NCBI RefSeq assembly: GCF_028275115.1
Contig: NZ_JAQCNH010000027.1
Span: 25,528 to 89,527 of the forward strand
From: Halorientalis sp.
GTDB taxonomy: Archaea; Halobacteriota; Halobacteria; Halobacteriales; Haloarculaceae
DNA: 64,000 nt
Direction of reading: 5' to 3'
The notes beneath the pieces were generated by a model. It searched no databases. It worked only from the letters and a program-made list of their open reading frames with translations, and was not told the origin of the DNA. This document shows positions 7,404 through 16,879 of the stretch, one piece after another (the stretch's first letter is position 1; every line of letters starts with the position of its first letter). Both the position numbers and the translations under genes were made by a program.

Positions 7404-9197
7404 ATGAGCGATAGCGCACAGACACCACACACGGACGAAGTCGAGACGGAGGCAACGGACAGACAACCCGACGAACCGGAGAGCGAGAGCCACGTCGAAC
7501 CGGTCGAGACGGGGGCAGACGCGGTCGTCGCGGCGCTGAAAAACGCCGATGTTGACCATCTGTTTGGCGTGCAGGGCGGAGCGATCATGCCCGTCTACGA
7601 CGCGCTGTACAGCGAGTCGGATATGACGCACGTGACGATGGCTCACGAGCAGGGGGCGGTCCACGCCGCCGACGCCTACGGAATCGTCACGGGCGACCCC
7701 GGCGTCTGCATGGCAACCTCGGGGCCGGGTGCGACCAACCTGGTCACCGGCATCGCGGACGCCAGCATGGACTCTGACCCGCTGATCGCGCTGACGGGAC
7801 AGGTGCCGACGGACCTGGTCGGTAACGACGCCTTCCAGGAGACCGACACCATCGGCGTCACACAGCCGATAACCAAGTACAACCGCTTTGCGTCCCACGC
7901 CGACGAGGTGGGCGACGACGTGGCCACGGCCTTCGCGCTGGCCGACGAGGGTCGCCAAGGGCCGACGCTGGTCGACCTGCCCAAGGACGTGACCCAGCCC
8001 GAGACCGACGTGGAACCGGGCAGGCCGGAGACGCCGGACACGTACAACCCGCCGGAGAAAGCCGATGAAGACGCCGTCGACGAGGCGGCCGACGTGATTT
8101 CGGCTGCGGAGAAGCCGGTCATCCTGGCTGGCGGTGGCGTCATCAAGGCCAACGCCAGCGACGAGTTGCGGGCGTTCGCGAAGGAACACGAGATTCCGGT
8201 GCTGGCGACGATGCCAGGTACCGGCGCCTTCGACCAGACCCACGAGCTGTCGATGGGTATCGCTGGCATGCACGGCACCGGCTACGCGAACATGGCGATC
8301 ACGCTGACCGACTGCATGCTCGCAGTCGGAACGCGCTTCGACGACCGGCTGACCGGCGACGTGGAGACGTTCGCGCCGGATGCGGACATCGTCCACGTCG
8401 ACATCGACCCGGCCGAGGTCAGCAAGAACGTCGAGGCCGACTACCCGCTGCTGGGCGACGCCAAAGCGGTCGTCGACCAGTTGGGCAACGCGATGACGGA
8501 CTCGCCGGAAGCCGACCTGTGGCGCGAGCAGTGCCAGACCTGGAAAGACGAGTACCCGCTGGACTACGAGATGCCCGAGGACCGGCCGCTCAAACCCCAG
8601 TACATCGTCGAGCAGTTCGACGAGACCATGCCCGACGACACAATCGTCACGGCCGGTGTCGGCCAGCACCAGATGTGGGCCTGGCAGTACTGGACCTGGA
8701 CGGAACCTCGGACGTGGGTCACCTCTCACGGCCTGGGGACGATGGGCTACGGCTTCCCCGCGGCTATCGGCGCGAAACTCGCCGCCCCCGACAAGGAGGT
8801 CATCGCCTTCGAGGGCGACGGTTCCTTCCTGATGACGAGTCAGGAACTGTCCGTGGCGGTGCGGGAGAACCTCGACATCACCATCGTTATTCTGAACAAC
8901 GAGGCGGTCGGGATGGTCCGGCAGTGGCAGGACGGCTTCTACGAGGGCCGCCGGATGGCCTCGGAGTACCCGTGGGTGCCGGAGTTCGACAAACTCGCGG
9001 AGGCCTACGGCGCACGGGGCTTCCGGCTGGAGGACTACGACGAGGTCGACGACGTCATCGAGGCTGCGCTAACATACGACGGGCCGGCGGTCGTCGACGC
9101 CATCATCGACCCCGAAGAGAACGTGTACCCGATGGTGCCGAGCGGCGGTGACAACAGTCTGTTCGCACTCTCGGAAGCCGATCTGGACGAAATCTAA
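7404..9197 (+). CDS. ilvB: Acetolactate synthase large (catalytic) subunit
   Basis: 597 residues. ThDP enzyme joining two pyruvates to acetolactate, or pyruvate with 2-oxobutyrate. Seen: N-terminal PYR domain with GVQGGAIMPVYDAL and the catalytic Glu in AHEQGAVHAAD (residue 82), central FAD-type domain with AVGTRFDDRLTGDVE, and C-terminal PP domain with EGDGSFLMTSQEL...ILNNE binding Mg-ThDP (about 470-500). Normal length plus an acidic 35-residue N-terminal extension. A Shine-Dalgarno GGAGG at 7392-7396 precedes ATG 7404, consistent with a leadered message. First gene of ilvB-ilvN-ilvC-leuC-leuD. Confidence 0.96.
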   Translation: MSDSAQTPHTDEVETEATDRQPDEPESESHVEPVETGADAVVAALKNADVDHLFGVQGGAIMPVYDALYSESDMTHVTMAHEQGAVHAADAYGIVTGDPGVCMATSGPGATNLVTGIADASMDSDPLIALTGQVPTDLVGNDAFQETDTIGVTQPITKYNRFASHADEVGDDVATAFALADEGRQGPTLVDLPKDVTQPETDVEPGRPETPDTYNPPEKADEDAVDEAADVISAAEKPVILAGGGVIKANASDELRAFAKEHEIPVLATMPGTGAFDQTHELSMGIAGMHGTGYANMAITLTDCMLAVGTRFDDRLTGDVETFAPDADIVHVDIDPAEVSKNVEADYPLLGDAKAVVDQLGNAMTDSPEADLWREQCQTWKDEYPLDYEMPEDRPLKPQYIVEQFDETMPDDTIVTAGVGQHQMWAWQYWTWTEPRTWVTSHGLGTMGYGFPAAIGAKLAAPDKEVIAFEGDGSFLMTSQELSVAVRENLDITIVILNNEAVGMVRQWQDGFYEGRRMASEYPWVPEFDKLAEAYGARGFRLEDYDEVDDVIEAALTYDGPAVVDAIIDPEENVYPMVPSGGDNSLFALSEADLDEI

Positions 9198-9199
9198 CG

Positions 9200-9847
9200 A
9201 TGACAGGGAAACTACCAGGGCCGGGCCCAGGCGAACGGATGCGCCCCGAGGGCCGGCGTAACGAGGACGGTATTCGTATCGACCCCGAAGCCGAAGCGAA
9301 ACACGAACCGCGCCGTGCGGTGCTGTCGGCGCTGGTCGAACACCAGCCGGGCGTGCTGGCGGAGGTCTCCGGCCTGTTCAGCCGTCGGCAGTTCAACATC
9401 GAGAGTCTCACTGTCGGGACGATCGTCAACGAGCGTCGGGCGCGCATGACTATCGTCATCGAGGAAACGCGACCCGGAATTCAGCAGGCAAAAAAGCAGC
9501 TGCGGAAACTGGTTCCCGTCGTCTCGGTGCGTGAGCTGGCTCAGGATTCGGTCCAGCGCGAGCTGGTGATCGTGAAAGTCAACGGCGAGGAACCTGACAA
9601 AGTCCACGCCATTACGGAGATGTACGGCGGCGAAACGCTGGACGCGGGCCCCCGGACGATCACCGTCGAGATCACCGGGAACGAGCAGCAGGTCGACGAC
9701 GCCATCGACGCGTACGAGCAGTTCGGCATTCGCGAGATCGTCCGGACCGGCTACGCGTCGCTCTCCCGTGGCGAACAGCAGACTGCGGCGGTCGAGCACG
9801 ACACGAACGTGACAGCAGACACGGAGGTGCCAGCAGACGATGACTGA
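9200..9847 (+). CDS. ilvN: Acetolactate synthase small (regulatory) subunit
   Basis: 215 residues, two bases after ilvB. The ACT domain starts at about residue 37 ([32 protein letters not shown]) and is followed by the C-terminal small-subunit domain ([35 protein letters not shown]). ACT domains bind valine and give feedback control of IlvB. The first 35 residues and the tail after 185 are acidic extensions usual in haloarchaea. The last eight bases overlap the start of ilvC, showing translational coupling. Confidence 0.95.
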   Translation: MTGKLPGPGPGERMRPEGRRNEDGIRIDPEAEAKHEPRRAVLSALVEHQPGVLAEVSGLFSRRQFNIESLTVGTIVNERRARMTIVIEETRPGIQQAKKQLRKLVPVVSVRELAQDSVQRELVIVKVNGEEPDKVHAITEMYGGETLDAGPRTITVEITGNEQQVDDAIDAYEQFGIREIVRTGYASLSRGEQQTAAVEHDTNVTADTEVPADDD

Positions 9848-10841
9848 CGAGTTTACCAATGAAATCTACTACGACGAGGACGCAGACGTGTCGAACATCG
9901 AGGACAAGACCGTGGCCGTGCTGGGCTACGGTAGTCAGGGCCACGCCCACGCGCTGAACCTGCAGGACAGCGGCGTGGACGTGGTCGTCGGTCTCCAGAA
10001 GAGTTCCGCGTCGCGCGAGGCCGCCGAAGACGAAGGGCTGGCGGTTACGACGCCGGTCGACGCCGCGTCCCGAAGTGACATTGTGACCCTGCTCGTTCCC
10101 GACACCGTACAGCCCACGGTCTACGAGCAGATCCGCGACGAACTCGACGCCGGCGACACCCTCCAGTTCGCCCACGGGTTCAACATCCACTACGGCCAGA
10201 TCGAACCGCCGGCGGACGTGGACGTGACGATGATCGCCCCCAAATCGCCCGGCCACCTCGTTCGCCGCAACTACACGAAAGACGAGGGGACGCCCGGACT
10301 GCTGGCCGTCTATCAGGACGCCACTGGCGAGGCCAAGGACGAAGCACTGGCCTACGCGAAGGCTATCGGCTGTACGCGCGCTGGCACAATCGAGACCACC
10401 TTCCGAGAGGAGACCGAAACTGACCTGTTCGGCGAGCAGGCCGTCCTCTGTGGCGGCGTGACCGACCTCGTGAAGGCCGGGTTCGAGACGCTGGTCGACG
10501 CGGGCTACTCCCCGGAGATGGCCTACTTCGAGTGTCTGAACGAGATGAAGTTGATCGTCGATCTGATGTACGAGGGCGGCAACATGGAGATGTGGAACTC
10601 CGTCTCCGACACCGCCGAGTACGGCGGGCTGACCCGTGGCGAGGCGGTTATCGACCGCGAGGGGATGGAAGAGATTCTCGAGAGCGTCCAGAACGGCGAG
10701 TTCGCCCGCGAGTGGATTTCGGAGAATCAGGCCCACCGGCCGGCCTACAAGCAGTACCGACAGGCCGAACAGGACCACCAGATCGAGGAGGTCGGCGAAC
10801 GCCTGCGCGACCTCTTCGCCTGGGGAGCGGAACAGGAATGA
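9840..10841 (+). CDS. ilvC: Ketol-acid reductoisomerase
   Basis: 333 residues, class I length. Converts acetolactate to 2,3-dihydroxyisovalerate with NAD(P)H and Mg. Seen: Rossmann motif [17 protein letters not shown], Mg-binding [13 protein letters not shown] and the knotted C-terminal domain with [19 protein letters not shown]. The residues after the glycine loop (GLQKSSASR) would set NADPH preference; not resolved here. Starts inside ilvN and ends inside the next small ORF (ATGA overlap), so the genes are tightly coupled. Confidence 0.96.
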   Translation: MTDEFTNEIYYDEDADVSNIEDKTVAVLGYGSQGHAHALNLQDSGVDVVVGLQKSSASREAAEDEGLAVTTPVDAASRSDIVTLLVPDTVQPTVYEQIRDELDAGDTLQFAHGFNIHYGQIEPPADVDVTMIAPKSPGHLVRRNYTKDEGTPGLLAVYQDATGEAKDEALAYAKAIGCTRAGTIETTFREETETDLFGEQAVLCGGVTDLVKAGFETLVDAGYSPEMAYFECLNEMKLIVDLMYEGGNMEMWNSVSDTAEYGGLTRGEAVIDREGMEEILESVQNGEFAREWISENQAHRPAYKQYRQAEQDHQIEEVGERLRDLFAWGAEQE

Positions 10842-10954
10842 CAGACGAGACCGACCGACAGCGGATGCGCGACGTTGACCACACACCGCCAGACGGCGAG
10901 GGCGCGGAACGTGCCTTCGAGCGTGGCACCGAAGAACGAGACGAGAGAGTATGA
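10838..10954 (+). CDS. Small acidic/charged protein between ilvC and leuC (38 aa)
   Basis: 38 residues, rich in Asp, Glu and Arg ([20 protein letters not shown] start; ends TEERDERV). Its ATG overlaps the ilvC stop and its TGA overlaps the ATG of the next tiny ORF. No motif is recognisable and disorder is likely. Haloarchaeal composition and the ATGA overlap support translation; it may serve only to couple ilvC and leuC translation. Confidence 0.6.
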   Translation: MTDETDRQRMRDVDHTPPDGEGAERAFERGTEERDERV

Positions 10955-11037
10955 GTTCCGATAGACATTCCTGCTCGCTGCGCTTCGCGGGCTGTGACTA
11001 TCGACCTCATGCTCAATCACGAGGTGATTTCGCATGA
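10951..11037 (+). CDS. Possible 28-aa coupling ORF bridging to leuC
   Basis: The ATG (10951) overlaps the upstream stop as ATGA and the TGA (11035-11037) overlaps the leuC ATG (11034), so a ribosome could pass from ilvC through both mini-ORFs into leuC. The product (Cys- and Arg-containing, starting [10 protein letters not shown]) is not acidic and probably has no function itself. A perfect Shine-Dalgarno GAGGTGAT for leuC lies inside it at 11021-11028. Could be chance. Confidence 0.35.
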   Translation: MSSDRHSCSLRFAGCDYRPHAQSRGDFA

Positions 11038-12455
11038 GCGAAGCAACTCTGTACGACAAGGTCTGGGACAGGCACAAAGTTACGACGTTGCCCAACGGGC
11101 AGGATCAGCTGTTCGTGGGCCTGCACCTCATCCACGAGGTCACGAGCCCGCAGGCTTTCGGGATGCTCCAGGAACGCGACCTGGACGTCGCCCGACCTGA
11201 CCTGACGCTGGCGACCGTTGACCACATCGTCCCGACGGCCGACCAGTCCCGGCCGTACAACGACGACGCGGCCGAGGAGATGATGTCGGAACTGGAGGAA
11301 AACGTCCGTGACGCGGGAATCGAGTTCCTCTCGCCCGAGACCGGTGAGCAGGGCATCGTCCACGTCATCGGTCCGGAGCAGGGGCTGACCCAGCCCGGCA
11401 AGACCATCGTCTGTGGCGACAGCCACACCTCCACTCACGGTGCGTTCGGCGCGCTGGCGTTCGGAATCGGCACCAGCCAGATTCGGGACGTGTTGGCGAC
11501 CCAGACCATCGCGATGGAGAAACAGAAGGTCCGGAAGATTCAGGTCGACGGCCAACTCGGCGAGGGCGTCGAGGCCAAGGACATCATCCTGGAGATCATT
11601 CGTCGCCTCGGCACCGAGGGTGGCGTCGGCTACGTCTACGAGTACGCCGGCGAGGCCATCGAGGACCTGGGCATGGAAGGTCGGATGTCCATCTGTAACA
11701 TGTCCATCGAGGGCGGCGCTCGCGCGGGCTACGTCAACCCCGACGCGACCACCTACGAGTGGCTGGAGCAGACCGATTACTTCCAGGACCAATCGGAGAC
11801 GTTCGGGGAACTGAAGCCGTACTGGGACTCCATCCGCAGCGACGAGGACGCCGAGTACGACGACGTGGTCCACATCGACGCCGACGAACTCGAACCCGTC
11901 GTCACCTGGGGCACCACACCCGGTCAAGGCGTTGGCATCACGGACCCGATCCCGGCTCCGGAAGAGCTATCACCGGAAAAACAGGATACCGCTCGGCGCG
12001 CACAGGAACACATGCGCGTCGAACCCGGCGACACGATGGAAGGGTACGATATCGACGTGGCTTTCCTGGGCTCGTGTACGAACGCCCGACTGCCCGACCT
12101 GCGCCGCGCAGCGAAGATCGTTGAGGGCCGTCAGGTCCCCGACGACGTGCGGGCGTTCGTCGTGCCCGGCAGTCAGCGCGTGCAGAAAACGGCCGAGGCA
12201 GCGGGCCTTCGTGACATCTTCGAGGACGCGGGCTTCGACTGGCGCAACGCAGGCTGTTCGATGTGTCTGGGGATGAACGAGGACCAACTGGAGGGTGACG
12301 AGGCGTGTGCCTCCTCCTCGAATCGAAACTTCATCGGCCGGCAGGGGTCGAAGGACGGCCGGACGGTCCTGATGAATCCACAGATGGTCGCCGCGGCGGC
12401 GGTCAACGGCGAGGTCACAGACGTTCGGAAACTGGAGGAGGTGGTGTCGGTATGA
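11034..12455 (+). CDS. leuC: 3-isopropylmalate dehydratase large subunit
   Basis: 473 residues, aconitase-family subunit carrying the [4Fe-4S] cluster. Seen: [17 protein letters not shown] at the N-terminus, [41 protein letters not shown] with the first cluster cysteine, and [15 protein letters not shown] with the other two. Forms a heterodimer with LeuD and isomerises 2- to 3-isopropylmalate (or citramalate to methylmalate). Start at ATG 11034 is fixed by the strong Shine-Dalgarno sequence six bases upstream. Overlaps leuD by four bases. Confidence 0.96.
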   Translation: MSEATLYDKVWDRHKVTTLPNGQDQLFVGLHLIHEVTSPQAFGMLQERDLDVARPDLTLATVDHIVPTADQSRPYNDDAAEEMMSELEENVRDAGIEFLSPETGEQGIVHVIGPEQGLTQPGKTIVCGDSHTSTHGAFGALAFGIGTSQIRDVLATQTIAMEKQKVRKIQVDGQLGEGVEAKDIILEIIRRLGTEGGVGYVYEYAGEAIEDLGMEGRMSICNMSIEGGARAGYVNPDATTYEWLEQTDYFQDQSETFGELKPYWDSIRSDEDAEYDDVVHIDADELEPVVTWGTTPGQGVGITDPIPAPEELSPEKQDTARRAQEHMRVEPGDTMEGYDIDVAFLGSCTNARLPDLRRAAKIVEGRQVPDDVRAFVVPGSQRVQKTAEAAGLRDIFEDAGFDWRNAGCSMCLGMNEDQLEGDEACASSSNRNFIGRQGSKDGRTVLMNPQMVAAAAVNGEVTDVRKLEEVVSV

Positions 12456-13066
12456 GCCGCGAGAACGAGGTCGAGATTCCGGAGGTAAAGAAGGCGTCGG
12501 GCTCCGGTATCCCGATCCGCGGAAACGACATCGACACGGACCAGATCATCCCGGCGCGGTTCATGAAGGTCGTCACGTTCGACGGTCTCGGGGAGTTCTC
12601 CTTTTTCGACCTGCGTTTCGACGAGGACGACAACGAGAAAGAACACCCGATGAACGAGGACCGGTTTCAGGACGCGAACGTGATGATCACCAATGCGAAC
12701 TTCGGGTGTGGCTCCTCCCGGGAACACGCGCCACAGGCACTAATGCGCTGGGGGATCGACGCGTTCATCGGCGAGTCCTTCGCCGAGATTTTCGCTGGCA
12801 ACTGCCTGGCGCTGGGTATGCCGACCGTGACGGCCGACCAGGAGACCGTCGAGGAGTTGCAGGACTTCGCCGACGCGAACCCCGATGCCGAGATCGACAT
12901 CGACGTGGCCGGCCAGACGGTCACGTACGACGGGAAGACGGTCGACGTGACCGTCGACGAGGGTCAGCGGAAGGCACTGGTCGACGGTATCTGGGACACG
13001 ACGGCGCTGATGAAGTCCAACCAGCAGTCGATCTCGGAGGCGGCCGAGAGTCTGCCCTACGTCTGA
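12452..13066 (+). CDS. leuD: 3-isopropylmalate dehydratase small subunit
   Basis: 204 residues from ATG 12452, inside the leuC stop (ATGA); the frame is open further upstream but that part overlaps leuC. The swivel domain is clear: [33 protein letters not shown] and [17 protein letters not shown]. Works with LeuC in leucine (or citramalate-route isoleucine) synthesis. Last gene of the run that begins at ilvB; a 122-base gap with its own promoter-like sequence precedes leuB. Confidence 0.96.
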   Translation: MSRENEVEIPEVKKASGSGIPIRGNDIDTDQIIPARFMKVVTFDGLGEFSFFDLRFDEDDNEKEHPMNEDRFQDANVMITNANFGCGSSREHAPQALMRWGIDAFIGESFAEIFAGNCLALGMPTVTADQETVEELQDFADANPDAEIDIDVAGQTVTYDGKTVDVTVDEGQRKALVDGIWDTTALMKSNQQSISEAAESLPYV

Positions 13067-13188
13067 GGCGACTCACCGGGACGCCACCCGCTCCGAACCG
13101 GAACGTGACGGCGTAGCAACGGCTATGGTCCCGTCGTCGTTTCGGGAAACCGCAAGCCTATTCGCCCGGGCACACGCCTGAGTGGGTA

Positions 13189-14169
13189 ATGACACATCGG
13201 ATTGCAGTCATCCCCGGGGATGGAATCGGCGGCGAAGTCGTGCCGGCAGCCGTCGAAGTCCTCGAAGCCCTCGAACTGGGCCTCGAGTTCGTCGAAGGCG
13301 AGGCGGGCGACTACGTACAACAAGAGCGTGGCGACGCGCTCCCACAGGAGACGTACGACCTCGCGGCAGAGGCCGACGCGACGCTGTTCGGCGCGGCGGG
13401 CGAGACCGCTGCCGACGTGATTCTCCCGCTCCGTGAGGCGGTCGGCTCGTTCGCCAACGTCCGTCCGGCCCGTGCGTACCCGGGCGTGGACGCGGTCAAG
13501 CCCGAGACGGATATCGTGTTCGTCCGGGAGAACACCGAAGGGGTCTACGCCGGCATCGAGGACGACCTGACCGACGACGTAACCACGCTCACACGGGTGA
13601 TAACCGGGTCGGCATCGCGACGGATCGCGGAGTACGGCTTCGAGTACGCCGAGGAGAACGGCTTCTCCGACGTGACGGTCGCTCACAAGGCGAACGTCAT
13701 GCGGAAGACCGACGGCCGGTTCCTGTCGGCCTGTGAGGCGGTCGCGTCTGAAGAGGAGTACGAGTACGACGAGGCGCTGATGGACGCCCTGGCGATGCAC
13801 CTGATACTGCACCCGGAGGAGTACGGGGTCGTCATCTGTCCGAACCTCGCTGGGGACATGCTCTCTGACCTCGCGGCCGGTCTCGTCGGCGGTCTCGGGC
13901 TGCTCCCGAGCGCGAACGTCGGGCCGGACAACGCGCTGTTCGAACCGGTCCACGGCTCGGCGCCGGACATCGCGGGTGAGGGAGTCGCGAACCCGACGGC
14001 GACGCTCCTGAGTGCGGCGATGCTGCTCGACCATCTGGAGTTCGAGGACGAGGCAGCGCGCGTCCGGGACGCGGTTACGACCGTTCTGGCGGACGGCCCG
14101 CAAACGCCGGACCTGGGCGGCAACGGGACGACCGGCGACGTGACCGAGGCGGTGCTGGACGCACTGTAG
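13189..14169 (+). CDS. leuB: 3-isopropylmalate dehydrogenase
   Basis: 326 residues, short archaeal isocitrate/isopropylmalate dehydrogenase type. Seen: N-terminal [14 protein letters not shown], substrate arginines in [14 protein letters not shown] and [27 protein letters not shown], metal-binding [20 protein letters not shown] and the NAD loop [18 protein letters not shown]. Decarboxylates 3-isopropylmalate to 2-oxoisocaproate. A weak AT-rich element near 13151-13160 is about 30 bases upstream, so it may also be transcribed separately from leuCD. Confidence 0.95.
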   Translation: MTHRIAVIPGDGIGGEVVPAAVEVLEALELGLEFVEGEAGDYVQQERGDALPQETYDLAAEADATLFGAAGETAADVILPLREAVGSFANVRPARAYPGVDAVKPETDIVFVRENTEGVYAGIEDDLTDDVTTLTRVITGSASRRIAEYGFEYAEENGFSDVTVAHKANVMRKTDGRFLSACEAVASEEEYEYDEALMDALAMHLILHPEEYGVVICPNLAGDMLSDLAAGLVGGLGLLPSANVGPDNALFEPVHGSAPDIAGEGVANPTATLLSAAMLLDHLEFEDEAARVRDAVTTVLADGPQTPDLGGNGTTGDVTEAVLDAL

Positions 14170-14382
14170 TCCAGCCGACCACCGGCGGGAAGCGGAGCCG
14201 CGCCACGAGACTCAACTGTGCCGGTTCGGCGGCGACGTGGAGCGTAACAGGCCGAGAACAGTCGGTGTCTGCCAGACGTCGGTCTCGGCGGGGAGACGAA
14301 CGGACTGCGGAGACTGATCGACGACTGCGCCGGCGACTACCAGGCCGAGGAGACGACGCCGCCTCGAAAGCAGCGACGAAGG

Positions 14383-14850
14383 CTACTGATCGGATTCGGC
14401 GGCCGCGGCCCTGACTGTACTCCACCTGTCGGTTTCCTCGAGATGTGCTTGGAGGTCGGCGGCGTACTCGTCGGCGAGTCGCTCGGCCGCCGCCAGACGC
14501 TCCTCGTCTCTGTCGTCGCCGCCTCCGTCGCCGCCGAGTCCGAGGGCGTCTTTGATCCCGCTCAGGACACCGCCGTCACCGCCGCGGTTACCCGGCCCGG
14601 CGGAGCTACCCGGTCCGGCCATCGGGTGTTCGTCCATCGAGTCGAGTTCGGGGATAACAGACGGGAGCGCGGACGTGTCTGCGACGAGCCGCGCGACTTC
14701 GTTGTCAGCGGGATCCTCGATCTCGAACTCGATTGCGGTCATAACCAGCCCCCACTGCTGGCGGGAGAACGGCGACGACTCGACACGGTCGGTGAACTGC
14801 TGGTCGACCGTCATCCGGTCGCCGACGATCCGATCGGTCCAGTGTTCCAT
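14383..14850 (-). CDS. DUF5799 family haloarchaeal protein
   Basis: 155 residues from ATG 14850. N-terminal domain MEHWTDRIVGDRMTVDQQF, FSRQQWGLVMTAIEFEIEDP, ARLVADTSALPSVIPEL fits the haloarchaeal DUF5799 family from memory; a Gly-rich linker (residues about 85-115) leads to a helical tail (ERLADEYAADLQAHLEE). Function unknown. An upstream ATG at 14889 would add 13 residues that look unconserved. Isolated gene facing leuB convergently. Confidence 0.75.
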   Translation of the reverse strand: MEHWTDRIVGDRMTVDQQFTDRVESSPFSRQQWGLVMTAIEFEIEDPADNEVARLVADTSALPSVIPELDSMDEHPMAGPGSSAGPGNRGGDGGVLSGIKDALGLGGDGGGDDRDEERLAAAERLADEYAADLQAHLEETDRWSTVRAAAAESDQ

Positions 14851-15172
14851 ATTCGGACTGTGGCGACCGAACGGCTTCAGCGTTGTCACGGCCGCGTCGC
14901 CGTGTTATCCGGTCGAGAAGAAACGGAGTTCGCGGCGGACGATGCGTGTTGGTGCCACCCCCACGTGGCAACTGGGTCCCCACCCATGGTGCGTCGTCCG
15001 ACAGGCCAGAGCCTGTAACACAGTGCCCCTCGGTCGCTGGTCCCACCCCCCGACCGAAGTAGCGTCTATCATAACTCCCCAACCCCAACTGATAGTGTCG
15101 CCGGTTATGGACGGTCGTTTATCACAGTGAGGTGTTGCCATGCCGACGCGCACGAGAGAGGACTGCTCGCAG
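14851..15172. other. Intergenic stretch, no supported gene
   Basis: 322 bases between two minus-strand genes. Open frames here have poor composition. It contains short C-rich inverted segments (TGCCAC at 14953-14958 and GTGGCA at 14965-14970) and an AT-richer patch around 15065-15125 with possible promoter elements. I see nothing I can name. Confidence 0.5.
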
Positions 15173-15901
15173 TCACACCGCGTCCAGGTCGACCGACTCG
15201 TCGCCATCGAGGACGTGAACGTCGGCGTCACTGTCCGTCGCTGCCACTTCGTCGACGAAGCGATCGGTGTCGATTTCGATTGGTGGGAAGGTGTCGTAGT
15301 GCATCGGGAAGACGTGGTCTACGTCGAGCCAGTCGGTTGCGACGGCGGCCTGCATCGGTCCCATTGTGAAGTGGTCGCCGACCGGAACCGCCGCGGCGTC
15401 GGGTTCGAGGTACGGGGCGATGACCTCGCGCATCTCGGTCATCAGGCCGGTGTCGCCGGCGTGGTAGAACGTCGTCGCGTCCTCGCCGGCCACCTGTGTC
15501 GGCACGGCGTCGCTGATGATGTACCCGGCACAGTTACCGCCGCTCGGGGAGACGAAGCCTTCGCCCATGCCGTTCGTGTGGTCGGCGCGGTGCATCGTCA
15601 CGTGCGCGTCGCCGAACTCGACGGTCCCACCGAGGTTGAAGCCAACCACGTCGTCCTCAGCGAAGTCGTGTTCACCCGAGAGGTGGCCGACGACTTCGGG
15701 CGTCCCGCCGAGGGTGGCGTCGGTGTACTCGCCCACGTCCGCGACGTGGTCGTCGTGACCGTGTGTCACGAGCACCACGTCCGGGTCGAGGTCGGCAGCG
15801 TCCGTGTCGGTCTTCGGGTTGCCGAAGAACGGGTCGATCAGGATGTCGGTGTCGTCGACCGAAACGCTCCAAGTCGCGTGACCGTACCAGGTGAGTTCCA
15901 T
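15173..15901 (-). CDS. UPF0173-type metal-dependent hydrolase (MBL fold)
   Basis: 242 residues from ATG 15901; the frame stays open upstream across the divergent gene but only as antisense. Begins [13 protein letters not shown], typical of UlaG/UPF0173 hydrolases, with zinc motif [12 protein letters not shown], later histidines in [11 protein letters not shown], the metal-bridging Asp in [12 protein letters not shown] and a final [10 protein letters not shown]. Natural substrate unknown; UlaG relatives are lactonases. A TATA-like CGCTTAAGT on the minus strand near 15926-15934 gives leaderless spacing. Confidence 0.9.
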   Translation of the reverse strand: MELTWYGHATWSVSVDDTDILIDPFFGNPKTDTDAADLDPDVVLVTHGHDDHVADVGEYTDATLGGTPEVVGHLSGEHDFAEDDVVGFNLGGTVEFGDAHVTMHRADHTNGMGEGFVSPSGGNCAGYIISDAVPTQVAGEDATTFYHAGDTGLMTEMREVIAPYLEPDAAAVPVGDHFTMGPMQAAVATDWLDVDHVFPMHYDTFPPIEIDTDRFVDEVAATDSDADVHVLDGDESVDLDAV

Positions 15902-16021
15902 TGCAGGAGCCTGTTCGGTCGAAACCCACTTAAGCGTACAGGAGACCGCAGAGCCGGCCGGGTCAGTCCCGGAGATGAGCGCTTGTAAACGCTTATCAGG
16001 CGGCGCTGCGAGTCGCGGGAC

Positions 16022-16795
16022 ATGAAACGCGTGCGCTTCCGGGATTCTGCGGGCAACGTGCGTGGGGGTCGCTGGACGGTCGAGGACGGAGAAGAGTTCG
16101 TGACGGCCGCGGCCGGACCGTACGGGCGCATCTCGTTCGGTGACGAGAAATTCGCCCCGGACGAGGTCGAAATTCTTCCGCCCTGCGAACCGACCAAGAT
16201 CGTCTGCGTCGGTCTCAACTACGCCGACCACGCCGACGAACAGGACAAAGAAGTTCCGGACCGACCGCTGCTCTTTCTCAAGCCGCCGAATACGGTCACC
16301 AGCCACAACAAAACGGTCGCGCTCCCGGCGAACAAGGCCCGCATCGACCACGAGGCCGAACTCGCGGTCGTAATCGGCGAGCGGTGTACCGGCGTCAGCA
16401 CCAGCGAGGCCATGGACTGTGTGTCCGGGTTCACCTGTCTCAACGACCTCTCGAACCGGGACGACCAGGAAGTCGAGCAGAACTGGGTCCGCGGGAAAGC
16501 GTTCGACGACGCTGCCCCCATCGGCCCGCTGGTGGCGACTCCGGAGCACGTTCCCGAAGACGCGACCATCGAGTGCCGCGTCAACGGGAACCTCGAACAG
16601 CAGTCCTCGCGCGACCAGTTCATCTTCTCCATCCCCGAACTGATAGCGGAGATCACGACGTACATGACACTGGAACCCGGCGACGTGATTTCGACGGGCA
16701 CTCCTGCCGGTGTCGGCCCCCTGGCGGACGGCGACGAAGTCGAGGTGACGGTCGAGGGCCTCGGGACTCTCCGGAACACCGTCCGAATCCCCTGA
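16022..16795 (+). CDS. Fumarylacetoacetate hydrolase family protein
   Basis: 257 residues. N-terminal small domain then the FAH beta-roll: [26 protein letters not shown], metal ligands in [12 protein letters not shown] and [10 protein letters not shown], and [15 protein letters not shown]. Members hydrolyse or isomerise C-C bonds in 2-oxo acids (acylpyruvates, homoprotocatechuate derivatives, oxaloacetate decarboxylation); the exact substrate cannot be told. A TATA-like GCTTATCAG at 15991-15999 is about 28 bases before ATG 16022, so the start is well supported. Divergent from the UPF0173 gene. Confidence 0.92.
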   Translation: MKRVRFRDSAGNVRGGRWTVEDGEEFVTAAAGPYGRISFGDEKFAPDEVEILPPCEPTKIVCVGLNYADHADEQDKEVPDRPLLFLKPPNTVTSHNKTVALPANKARIDHEAELAVVIGERCTGVSTSEAMDCVSGFTCLNDLSNRDDQEVEQNWVRGKAFDDAAPIGPLVATPEHVPEDATIECRVNGNLEQQSSRDQFIFSIPELIAEITTYMTLEPGDVISTGTPAGVGPLADGDEVEVTVEGLGTLRNTVRIP

Positions 16796-16854
16796 ACTGC
16801 GCGTTCGTTGCCGGATGCTCCGTCGTCCGGCGGCCGACACCAGAAGCCATAAGT

Positions 16855-16868
16855 TTAGGCTCACCTAA
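16855..16868 (+). promoter_or_regulatory. DtxR/SirR/Idr-like operator, TTAGG-N4-CCTAA
   Basis: TTAGG (16855-16859), CTCA, CCTAA (16864-16868) is a perfect 5+5 inverted repeat between a TATA-like ATAAGTTTA (16849-16857) and ATG 16880. Half-sites match those bound by iron- or manganese-dependent DtxR-family repressors. A second copy with the same spacing lies at 60340-60353. Placement over the TATA to start region implies repression. Confidence 0.6.
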
Positions 16869-16879
16869 TCCCGGTCAAG

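Noticed and set aside
7380..8729. 449-residue ORF antisense to ilvB
   Set aside because: Antisense shadow; the sense strand encodes a full acetolactate synthase.
14905..15231. 108-residue minus-strand ORF in the gap before the UPF0173 gene
   Set aside because: Trp/Thr/Arg-rich, not acidic, overlaps the end of the hydrolase gene, and has no family resemblance.
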